Source: Nocardioides houyundeii (GTDB taxonomy: Bacteria; Actinomycetota; Actinomycetes; Propionibacteriales; Nocardioidaceae). From it: DNA of 64,000 nucleotides. The notes beneath the pieces are model-generated. The model had not been told where the DNA came from. It made no database searches and worked only from the letters and a program-made list of their open reading frames with translations. The stretch is taken from assembly GCF_002865585.1 (NCBI RefSeq), contig NZ_CP025581.1, positions 2,294,001 through 2,358,000 of the forward strand, written 5' to 3'. Positions 8,626 through 17,448 of the stretch are shown here, piece by piece; position 1 is the stretch's first letter, and the number at the start of each line of letters is the position of its first letter. Made by a program: the position numbers and the translations under genes.

Positions 8626-9423
8626 TCACTTCAGCAGCAGCAGGTCCAGCCGCCGCCGGACGATCGCGAGACCGAGCAGCCCCATCAGCAGCAGGTAGAC
8701 CACGCTCACCCCGGACGCCCAGGAGAGCTCGCCCGTGGTGAGCTCGCGGCACAGCACCACGCCGCGGTACAGCGGCGTCGCCTCCACCAGCCAGCGCAGT
8801 GCCCCGTCACCGAACTCGGTCACCGGGAAGAAGGTGGCCGAGAACAGGAACAGCGGCAGCTGGGCCAGCGTGATCTTGTCGAAGTCCTGGAAGGACTTCA
8901 TGTAGGTCGTCAGCCCCATGCACACGGCCGAGAACGCGAAGGCGATCAGGATCGCGGCGGGCAAGGCCAGGACCGCCCACCAGGAGCTGATCAGCCCCAT
9001 CGCCGCCATCACCAGCAGGAACGCCGCCGAGTACGTCGACCCGCGGATCAGGCCCCAGGCGATCTCGCCGCGCGCGACGTCCCTGGTGGTCAGCGGCGTA
9101 GCCAGCATCTGGTCGTAGAGCTTGTCGTACTTGAGCTTGAAGAAGACGTTGTAGGTGGAGTCCATCAACGCGCCGTTGAACGCCGATGCCGCGAGCATCC
9201 CGGGAGCCACGAACGCGGCGTACGAGATCGGCTCTCCGTTCAGCTCGAAGCCCTCCACCAGCTGGCCCACGCCGACCCCGATGGAGAACAGGTAGAACAC
9301 CGGCTCCAGGAAGCCGGTGAGGAAGAGCTTCCACGCCGACCGGTAGGTGATGTAGTTGCGCAGCACCAGCAGCCTGGCGGCCTGCACCGGGGTGAGCGGG
9401 GACGGGATCACCGTCTGGCCCAT
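8626..9423 (-). CDS. ABC-2 type transporter permease (second of pair)
   Basis: 265 aa with about six membrane segments and the ABC-2 membrane domain seen in DrrB/NodJ-type exporters. The ATG at 9423 is preceded by GAGGTGG at good spacing; a GTG at 9432 is an alternative. It follows its paralogue after about 10 bp and the ATPase before that, forming one exporter operon. Likely substrates of this class are drugs, lipids or polysaccharides; none can be assigned. Confidence 0.88.
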   Translation of the reverse strand: MGQTVIPSPLTPVQAARLLVLRNYITYRSAWKLFLTGFLEPVFYLFSIGVGVGQLVEGFELNGEPISYAAFVAPGMLAASAFNGALMDSTYNVFFKLKYDKLYDQMLATPLTTRDVARGEIAWGLIRGSTYSAAFLLVMAAMGLISSWWAVLALPAAILIAFAFSAVCMGLTTYMKSFQDFDKITLAQLPLFLFSATFFPVTEFGDGALRWLVEATPLYRGVVLCRELTTGELSWASGVSVVYLLLMGLLGLAIVRRRLDLLLLK

Positions 9424-9433
9424 GATCGCCACC

Positions 9434-10228
9434 TCAGACCTCCAGCCGCTTCTCGAGACCGGTCACCGCGAGGCGCCACCCCACGACGGTGAGCACCGCC
9501 AGCACCGCCACGTGCACCAGCGCCGCACCCGCGTCCACGTGGTCCAGGCAGAGCATGCGGGACAGGTCGACCCCGTGCCACAGAGGAGTCACCACAGCCA
9601 CCCACTTCAGCGCCGGCCCCAGGTTGTCGATCGGGAAGAAGGCGCCGGAGAAGAGCGTCAGCGGCACCACTCCGAGGCGGAACAGCACGCCGAACCCCTC
9701 CTCGGAGCGGAGCCGGACGCTGAAGGCCATCACCAGGCAGCCGAAGCAGATCCCCACCAGCACCTGGGCCAGCCAGGCCAGGACCGCGCCCCACCAGGTC
9801 GCGAACACACCGAAGGGCGCCAGCACCAGCATGAACACCGCGCACGCGGAGGCCACCCGGAAGAGCACGAACCCCAGGTGCGCGTTGACGATGTCACGGA
9901 CCGACAGGGGCGTGGCCATCTGAGCCAGGTAGGTCTTGTGCCACTTGATGCCGCCCATCACCGGATACGTCGTCTCGCCCACCGCGATCTGCATGGCGTG
10001 GCTGGCCACCAGGCCGGGGACGACGAAGTCCAGGTAGGACGTCGCGCCCTCCAGCCGGCTCGGGTCGCCCTCGATGAACCCGCCCAGGAGCACGCCCATG
10101 GCCACGACGTAGAAGAGCGGGGCCACGAAGCTGGAGATGGCACCCCCGCGCCAGGTGCGCTTGAACACCGTCCACCAGTAGTCGACCTGGCGGGCCGCCC
10201 CCTCGACCGGGGAGAGCTTGGTCGCCAT
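9434..10228 (-). CDS. ABC-2 type transporter permease (first of pair)
   Basis: 264 aa, about six membrane segments, related to the next permease (shared LATPL/MATPLSVRD motif region after TM2-TM3), so the exporter probably works as a heterodimer. The ATG overlaps the ATPase stop (TGATG). The region before the start seen in longer readings lies inside the ATPase gene and is not coding in this frame. Confidence 0.9.
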   Translation of the reverse strand: MATKLSPVEGAARQVDYWWTVFKRTWRGGAISSFVAPLFYVVAMGVLLGGFIEGDPSRLEGATSYLDFVVPGLVASHAMQIAVGETTYPVMGGIKWHKTYLAQMATPLSVRDIVNAHLGFVLFRVASACAVFMLVLAPFGVFATWWGAVLAWLAQVLVGICFGCLVMAFSVRLRSEEGFGVLFRLGVVPLTLFSGAFFPIDNLGPALKWVAVVTPLWHGVDLSRMLCLDHVDAGAALVHVAVLAVLTVVGWRLAVTGLEKRLEV

Positions 10229-11154
10229 CAGTCGACCAGCGTCCGGCCGGTCAGCGCGAGGAAGACGTCCTCCAGGGTGGAGCGGCGCACGAGGACCGCC
10301 GCCGGGCGCAGCCCTCGCTCGTGCACCTTGGCCACGACCTCCTCGCCGTTGTCGGAGTAGACCAGGAGACGGTCCGGCAGCACCTCGATCCGCTCGCCGA
10401 GGTCGCTCACCTTCTCCGCCGCCCGCTCGTTCTCGCCGGCGCCGAAGCGCAGCTCGGTCACCTCTCGGGTGGCGTTCTGCCGGATCAGCTCGAGCGGACT
10501 CCCCTCGGCCACGATCAGCCCCTTGTCCATCACCACCAGGCGGTCGCACAGCTGCTCCGCCTCGTCCATGTAGTGGGTGGTGAGCACCAGCGTCACCCCC
10601 GCGTGCTTGAGCCGGAAGAGCTGGTCCCAGAGCACATGTCGGGCCTGCGGGTCCAGACCCGTGGTCGGCTCGTCCAGGAGCAGCAGGTCGGGTGAGTTGA
10701 TCAGGCTCCGCGCGATGGTGAGACGGCGCTTCATGCCGCCGGAGAGGTCCTCGACCCGCGCCTTGCGCTTATCGGTGAGCTGCACGAACTCCAGCAGCTC
10801 CTCGGCCCGGGACCGGACGTCGGCCTTGGGGATGCCGAAGTAGCGGCCGTAGATGTAGAGGTTGTCGAAGACGTTGAGCTCGTTGTCGAGGGTGTCCTCC
10901 TGCGGGCACACCCCGAGCCGACCCCGGATCGTGGGCCCGTCGACGGCCGGGTCCAGGCCCAGGATGCGCAGCTCACCGGAGGTCACCGGGCTGACCGCGG
11001 CGATCATCCGCATGGTGCTGGACTTGCCGGCGCCGTTGGGGCCGAGGAACCCGAAGGCCTCGCCACGCCGTACGTCGACGTCGATCCCCTTGACCGCCTC
11101 GAAGGTCCCGAACGACTTGCGCAGTGCTGTGGCGCGGATCATGGACTCTGTCAC
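10228..11154 (-). CDS. ABC transporter ATP-binding protein (DrrA/NodI-like)
   Basis: 308 aa ATPase energising the two permeases that follow. Walker A is GPNGAGKSS, the signature is LSGGMKRR, Walker B is LLLLDEPTTGLDP and the H-loop is TTHYMDEAEQLCDR, followed by the C-terminal domain typical of exporters. The GTG at 11154 has AAGG upstream; an ATG at 11142 (MIRATALRKSF) is the alternative. Divergent from lhr across about 94 bp, which should hold both promoters. Confidence 0.93.
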   Translation of the reverse strand: MTESMIRATALRKSFGTFEAVKGIDVDVRRGEAFGFLGPNGAGKSSTMRMIAAVSPVTSGELRILGLDPAVDGPTIRGRLGVCPQEDTLDNELNVFDNLYIYGRYFGIPKADVRSRAEELLEFVQLTDKRKARVEDLSGGMKRRLTIARSLINSPDLLLLDEPTTGLDPQARHVLWDQLFRLKHAGVTLVLTTHYMDEAEQLCDRLVVMDKGLIVAEGSPLELIRQNATREVTELRFGAGENERAAEKVSDLGERIEVLPDRLLVYSDNGEEVVAKVHERGLRPAAVLVRRSTLEDVFLALTGRTLVD

Positions 11155-11248
11155 GGCGCCGACCTTACGCACCGGCGCCGACAGGTCGCAGCCGGGTTTC
11201 CCGTTCACCGGCCCGGGGTCGTGGGGTGCCCGGTGACAAGATGACACG

Positions 11249-14200
11249 GTGCCCGCGCTCGACGACTTCAGTGCTCCCACCCGTGAGTGGTTCCGCGCTG
11301 CCTTCGAGAGCCCCACTCCCGCCCAGGAGGGTGCGTGGACGGCGATCCGCCAGGGCCGCCACGCCTTGGTGGTGGCGCCCACCGGCTCGGGCAAGACACT
11401 GAGCGCCTTCCTGGCCGGCATCGACTCCCTGCTGACGACACCCCCCTCCGACCCCAAGCACCGCTGCCGGGTGCTCTACATCTCCCCGCTGAAGGCGCTC
11501 GCCGTGGACGTCGAGCGCAACCTGCGCGCCCCGCTCACCGGCATCCGCCACACCGCGGCCCGGCTCGGCACCGAGCTCCCCGAGGTCCGGGTGGGCATCC
11601 GCTCCGGGGACACGCCGCCGGCCGAGCGACGCAAGCTGGCGACCAGTCCGCCCGACATCCTGATCACCACCCCCGAGTCGCTGTTCCTGATGCTGACCAG
11701 CCAGGCACGCGAGTCCCTGCGCGGGGTCGAGACGGTGATCCTCGACGAGGTGCACGCCGTCGCCGGCACCAAGCGGGGCGCGCACCTGGCCCTGACCCTG
11801 GAGCGGCTCGACGCGCTGCTGCCCAGCCCAGCCCAGCGCATCGGCCTGAGCGCCACCGTCCGTCCGCTGGAGGAGGTGGCGCGCTTCCTGGGCGGGACCG
11901 CGCCGGTGGAGATCGTGGCGCCGCCCAGCGAGAAGCAGTGGGACCTCAAGGTGGTCGTCCCCGTGGAGGACATGACCGCCCCCGAGGAGTACGACGAGGA
12001 GGCCGGCGATCCCCGGCGGAGCCAGTCGATGTGGCCGCACGTGGAGGAGCGGGTGGTCGACCTCGTGGAGCAGCACCGCTCCACGATCGTCTTCGCCAAC
12101 TCCCGCCGGCTCGCGGAACGGCTCACCGCCCGCCTCAACGAGATCGCCGGCGAACGGGCCGCCGCCACCCAGGAGGAGCAGTCCTCGACCGTGCCGGCGC
12201 GGCCACCGCTGGCCGTGCCGGCCCAGGTGATGGCCCAGTCCGGCACCGCACAGAGCTCGACCACGGTGATCGCGAAGGCGCACCACGGGTCGGTCTCCAA
12301 GGAGCAGCGGGCCCTGATCGAGGACGACCTGAAGCAGGGTCGTCTGCCGTGCGTGGTGGCCACCAGCAGCCTCGAGCTCGGCATCGACATGGGCGCGGTC
12401 GACCTGGTGATCCAGGTCGAGTCGCCGCCCAGCGTGGCGAGCGCCCTGCAACGCGTCGGGCGGGCCGGCCACCAGGTCGGTGAGACCAGTCGCGGCGTGC
12501 TGTTCCCCAAGCACCGAGGTGACCTCGCGCAGACCGCGGTGGCGGTCCGACGCATGCTCAGTGGCGACATCGAGAGCCTGCGGGTCCCCACCAACCCGCT
12601 GGACGTGCTGGCCCAGCAGGTGGTCGCCGCCACCGCGCTGGAGGAGTGGGACGTCGAGGAGCTCTTCGACCTGGTCCGCCGCGCGGCCTCGTACTCCGCC
12701 CTCCCCCGCAGCGCCTTCGACGCCACCCTCGACCTGCTCAGCGGCCGCTACCCGAGCGAGGAGTTCGCCGAGCTGCGACCGCGCATCGTCTGGGACCGGG
12801 TGACCGGCGCGCTCACCTCGCGGCCCGGCGCCCAGCGGCTCGCGGTGACCAGCGGCGGCACCATCCCCGACCGCGGCCTCTTCGGCGTCTACCTGGTCGG
12901 CGAGGGCACCGGTCGCCGGGTCGGGGAGCTGGACGAGGAGATGGTCTACGAGTCCCGGGTGGGAGACGTGTTCGCCCTCGGCGCCACGAGCTGGCGCATC
13001 GAGGACATCACCCACGACCGCGTGCTGGTCACCCCCGCGCCCGGGGTGCCGGGCCGGCTGCCCTTCTGGAAGGGCGACACGCTGGGTCGGCCCGCGGAGC
13101 TGGGTGCCGCGATCGGTCGGTTCTGCCGTGAGCTGGCCGCGATGGGAGCCAGTCAGGCGGTGGCGACCGCGCGCGCCCAGGGTCTCGACGAGTACGCCGC
13201 GACCAACCTGGTGCACTACCTCACCGAGCAGCTCGAGGCCACGAACGTGCTGCCCAGCGACCGCCAGGTGCTCGTCGAGCGGTTCCGCGACGAGCTGGGT
13301 GACTGGCGCCTGGTCGTCCACTCCCCCTACGGCACGCCGGTGCACGCGCCGTGGGCGCTGGCCATCAACGCCCGCTTGCGGGAGCGGTACGGCATCGACG
13401 GCCAGGCGATGGCCTCCGACGACGGCATCGTCATCCGCATCCCCGACGCCGACGACGAGCCGCCCGGCGCGGACCTGGTGGTCTTCGACCCCGAGGAGAT
13501 CGAGCAGCTCGTCACCACCGAGGTCGGAGGCTCGGCCCTGTTCGCGAGCCGGTTCCGCGAGTGCGCCGCGCGCGCCCTGCTGCTCCCACGGCGCGATCCC
13601 GGGCGACGCAGCCCCCTGTGGCAGCAGCGTCAGCGCAGCGCCCAGCTGCTCGAGGTCGCCTCCCAGTACCCCTCCTTCCCCATCGTCCTGGAGGCGGTGC
13701 GCGAGTGCCTCCAGGACGTCTACGACCTGCCGGCCCTGGTCTCGCTGCTCAAGGCGGTGCAGCGGCGCGAGGTGACCGTGGTCGACGTGGCCACCACGCA
13801 GCCCTCGCCCTACGCCCGGACCCTGCTTTTCGGCTACGTCGCGCAGTTCATGTACGAGGGCGACTCCCCATCGCCGAGCGACGTGCCGCCGCCCTGAGTC
13901 TCGACCAGGGCCTGCTGGCCGAGCTGCTGGGCCGCGCCGAGCTGCGCGAGCTGCTCGATCCCGAGGTGCTCGGCGAGGTGGAGGCGGAGCTGCAGTGGCT
14001 GGTGCCCGAACGCCGGGCCCGGGACGTCGAGGCCATCGCCGACCTGCTGCGGCTGCTCGGACCGCAGAGCGCGGAGGAGATCACCCGGCGCACCGTGGAG
14101 GGCGTCGACGTCCCGGCTGCCCTGGAGCAGCTGCGCCTGGCCCGGCGGGTCGCGGAGGTGCGGATGGCGGGCCGGCCCGTGTGGTGCACCATCGAGGAGA

Positions 14201-15765
14201 TCGCCCGGCTGCGCGACGGCCTCGGGGTCCCGGTGCCGGCCGGCACCCCGGTGGTGTTCACCGAGCCCCAGGAGGACCCCGTGGGCGACCTGGTCGCGCG
14301 GTACGCCCGCACCCACGGGCCGTTCACCTCCGCCGACGTGGCCGACCGCTTTGGGATCGGCGAGGCGGTGGCCCGCCACGCGCTGCAGCGGCTCTCGGCC
14401 CGGGGCCGCGTGCTGGACGGCGAGTTCCGCCCCTCCGGCGCCGGTCCGGAGTGGTGCGACACGGAGGTGCTGCGAAAGCTGCGCCGGCGGTCCCTGGCCC
14501 GGCTGCGCAAGGAGGTCGAGCCCGTCACCCAGACCACGCTGGCGCGCTTCCTGCCCGCCTGGCAGAAGGTGGTGACGCAGCGTGGCGGGCTGCGGGGCGT
14601 CGACGGGGTGCTGAGCGCCATCGACCAGCTGGCCGGGTGCGCCGTCCCGGCCAGTGCGTTGGAGCCCCTCGTGCTGGCCGCCCGGGTGCGCGACTACCAA
14701 CCGGCCTTCCTCGACGAGCTGACCGCCTCCGGCGAGGTGGTCTGGGCCGGGCACGCCCCGCTGCCGGGCAGCGACGGCTGGGTCAGCCTGCACCTGGCCG
14801 ACCAGGCTCCGCTCACCCTGCCCGACGCGGACGACACCGAGCTGGACGAGCTCCAGCTGCGTCTGCTCGCGACCCTGGAGCCCGGAGGCGCCTGGTTCTA
14901 CCGCCAGCTCGCCGACCAGGTCGGCTCAATGTCCGACGCTCAGCTCAGCGCCGCCCTGTGGGGCTTGGTCTGGTCGGGCCGGGTCACCAACGACACCCTG
15001 GTGCCCTTGCGCGCCCTGGTCCGATCGGGCACCGCCAGCCACCGCACCCGGCGGCCACCGCCCCGCACCGGGCGCATGCCGAGCCGGGGCGGCCCGCCGG
15101 AGACCGCCGGTCGCTGGTCCCTGCTCCCCCTTCGCGACACGGACCCGACGCGGCGCGCGCACGCCGGCGCCGAGCACCTGCTCGAGCGGCACGGCGTCGT
15201 GACCCGCGGCGCCGTGGTGAGCGAGCGAGTGGTCGGAGGGTTCGCGGCCGTCTACAAGGTGCTGTCCGCCTTCGAGGACTCCGGACGCTGTCGTCGCGGC
15301 TACTTCGTCGAGGGCCTCGGCGCCGCCCAGTTCGGGACCGCCGGCGCCGTCGACCGGCTGCGCACCTACAGCGAACCCGACGAACGGGATGACCCGGTGT
15401 CCCTGGCCCTGGCCGCGACCGACCCCGCCAACCCCTACGGGGCGGCGCTGGGCTGGCCGGAGTCGACGGGTGGGCACCGTCCCGGCCGCAAGGCGGGCGC
15501 CGTCGTCGTCCTGGTCGACGGCCAGCTGGTGATGTACGTCGAGCGTGGTGGGCGCACGCTGTTGACCTGGTCCGACGAGCCGGAGATGCTCATCCCGGCC
15601 GCCGCCACGCTGGCAGATGCCGCCCGCCGTGGTGCACTGGGACGACTGACCGTTGAGAAGGCCGACGGCGAGCAGCTGCTCGGCGCCGGTGGCACCCCGC
15701 TGCGCCTGGCGCTGCAGGAGGCCGGATTCGTCGCCACACCGAAGGGGCTGAGGATGCGTGCCTGA
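11249..15765 (+). pseudogene. lhr: Lhr-type ATP-dependent helicase, interrupted by a -1 frameshift
   Basis: Large superfamily 2 3'-5' helicase. The first part (11249-13897) has Walker A APTGSGKT, the DEVHAV box and the helicase C domain (ATSSLELGIDMG; QRVGRAGH). It then runs into an early stop. The reading continues in another frame from about 13870 (IAERRAAALSLDQG) to 15765 and supplies the Lhr C-terminal domains. Adding one base at the C4 run 13866-13869 restores a 1505-aa protein, the usual Lhr length. Both halves are otherwise intact, so a base-call error is likelier than true loss. Its stop overlaps the Nei/Fpg start; Lhr with a DNA glycosylase is a repair pairing. Confidence 0.9.
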
Positions 15766-16540
15766 AGGAGACACCGTCTGGCGGACCGCCCGGCTGCTGG
15801 ATCGGGCCCTGGCGGGCCACCAGCTGGTCTCGACCGACTTCCGCGTGCCGCAGCTGGCCACCCACGACCTCGCGGGAGGCAGGGTCCGCAACACCGCGAG
15901 TCGCGGCAAGCACCTGCTGACCCGCATCGACGCCGATCGGCAGTGGACCCTGCACACCCACCTCAAGATGGAGGGAGCGTGGCAGGCCTACACCCGCGGC
16001 AGCACCTGGCGCCGACCCACGCACAGCGCCCGCGTGGTGCTGGAGACCGCCGACCGCGTCGCGGTGGGGTTCTCCCTGGGGATCGTGGAGCTGCTCGCCC
16101 GCGAGGACGAGCACCTGGCGGTCGGGCACCTCGGGCCGGACCTGCTCGGGCAGAGCTGGGACGAGGATGAGGCGCTACGACGCATCACCGCCGACCCGTC
16201 CCGGCCGGTCATCCAGGCCCTCCTGGACCAGACCTGCATGGCCGGGGTCGGCAACATGTACGCCGCCGAGCTCTGCTTCACCAGCGGCGTCGCCCCCACG
16301 TCGCCCGTCGGGGACGTGCCCGACATGCGACGCATGGTGCGGCGGGCCAAGCTGATGCTGGAGGCCAACAAGGAGCGCGCCGAGCAGTCCACCACCGGCG
16401 ACCTGCGGCGCAACCGACGTACCTGGGTCTATCGCCAGGAGAGCTGCCTGCGCTGCGGCACCGCGGTGAGCGTCGACATGGTCGGTCCGGTGGGCCGCGA
16501 GCGGGCGGCGTACTGGTGCGCCAACTGCCAGCCGGGCTGA
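15758..16540 (+). CDS. Fpg/Nei family DNA glycosylase (endonuclease VIII-like)
   Basis: 260 aa base-excision-repair glycosylase/AP lyase for oxidised bases. The start MPEGDTV supplies the catalytic Pro2 and Glu3 after Met removal; PEGDTVWR is typical of the Nei branch rather than Fpg (PELPEVE). A helix-two-turn-helix region contains QTCMAGVGNMYAAE, and the C-terminus has a zinc finger CLRC...CANC. The GTG start overlaps the lhr stop by 8 bp. Confidence 0.94.
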   Translation: MPEGDTVWRTARLLDRALAGHQLVSTDFRVPQLATHDLAGGRVRNTASRGKHLLTRIDADRQWTLHTHLKMEGAWQAYTRGSTWRRPTHSARVVLETADRVAVGFSLGIVELLAREDEHLAVGHLGPDLLGQSWDEDEALRRITADPSRPVIQALLDQTCMAGVGNMYAAELCFTSGVAPTSPVGDVPDMRRMVRRAKLMLEANKERAEQSTTGDLRRNRRTWVYRQESCLRCGTAVSVDMVGPVGRERAAYWCANCQPG

Positions 16541-16583
16541 GCGCTCCTCCACGACTCGCCAGGAGCAGCGGCGGGCACAGGCC

Positions 16584-16892
16584 TCAGGCGGCGGAGGCGA
16601 CGACGTCGTTGGTCGGCAGCGGGCGGGCCACCTCGAGGCGGGTGGCCGCGGTGAGCGCCTCCTCCTGGGCTACGACCTCACTGACCTCGCGCAGCACCAG
16701 CGAGAGCGGCATGTCCAGGGCGGCGCACAACGAGGCCAGCAGCTCCGAGGAAGCCTCCTTCTGACCACGTTCGATCTCGGAGATGTAGCCGAGGCTGACA
16801 CGGGCTTGCGCGGAGACCTCGCGCAGCGTCATGCCCAGCTCCATCCGCTTGTGGCGGAGGACTTCGCCGAGAGACCGACGAAACAGCACCAT
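16584..16892 (-). CDS. clgR: XRE-family regulator, ClgR-like
   Basis: 102 aa with an N-terminal helix-turn-helix ([20 protein letters not shown]). In actinobacteria this gene after cinA is usually ClgR, an activator of clp protease genes. The ATG has a strong GGAAGGA ribosome binding site. Its place after pgsA/cinA fits, but ClgR identity is inferred from position and sequence. Preceding open frame inside the 64-bp cinA gap is not used. Confidence 0.85.
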   Translation of the reverse strand: MVLFRRSLGEVLRHKRMELGMTLREVSAQARVSLGYISEIERGQKEASSELLASLCAALDMPLSLVLREVSEVVAQEEALTAATRLEVARPLPTNDVVASAA

Positions 16893-16956
16893 GCGGACGT
16901 CCTTCCGGGGATCGAGTCGTAGAGCCCACGCTACCGGAAGGAAGAAAGCACGCCGG

Positions 16957-17448
16957 CTATTCCCCCACCCTCGTGTCCCCGAGCCGGTCCCGGAGCAGGT
17001 CGACGGCTCGTCGGCAGGTCTCCTCCTGGATCTCCCAGCGGTTGCCCGAGAGCGCCAGCCGCACCGCGGTGACGCCGTCCGGCCCGGCGATCCCGACGAA
17101 GACCGTGCCAGCCTTGCCCTCCTGGATCCCGGGACCGGCGACGCCGGTGGTGCTGAGCGCCCAGGTGCTCCCCAGCAGCGCACGCACCCCCACGGCCATC
17201 GCCTCGGCACAGCTGGCCGAGACCACCCCGTCGGTGGCGACCACCTCGGCAGGGACGCCGAGCACCTCGGACTTCACCCGCGTCGCGTAGGCGACGACCC
17301 CACCCACGAAGGCCGCGGAGGCTCCCGGTACCTCGGTGACCGCTGCGGCGAGCAGCCCACCGGTCAGGGACTCCGCCACCGACAGGGTCGCGTCGGAGTC
17401 GCCGAGCAGCCTCAGCAGCTCATGCACGTCGCCCTGCTCCCCGCTCAC
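16957..17448 (-). CDS. cinA: CinA C-terminal domain protein (nicotinamide-nucleotide amidohydrolase)
   Basis: 163 aa, the stand-alone CinA/PncC domain, which deamidates NMN to NaMN. Typical motifs are [14 protein letters not shown] and TTGVAGPG. The N-terminal MoCF-like half of full CinA is absent, as is common in actinobacteria. The GTG start overlaps the stop of the secreted nuclease (GTGA), which is an odd coupling between a cytosolic and a secreted enzyme. Confidence 0.92.
   Translation of the reverse strand: MSGEQGDVHELLRLLGDSDATLSVAESLTGGLLAAAVTEVPGASAAFVGGVVAYATRVKSEVLGVPAEVVATDGVVSASCAEAMAVGVRALLGSTWALSTTGVAGPGIQEGKAGTVFVGIAGPDGVTAVRLALSGNRWEIQEETCRRAVDLLRDRLGDTRVGE

Noticed and set aside
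13862..13900. Programmed -1 frameshift in lhr and the other four genes
   Set aside because: The C-runs lack the X-XXY-YYZ slippery context and stimulatory structures were not evident; error is simpler.
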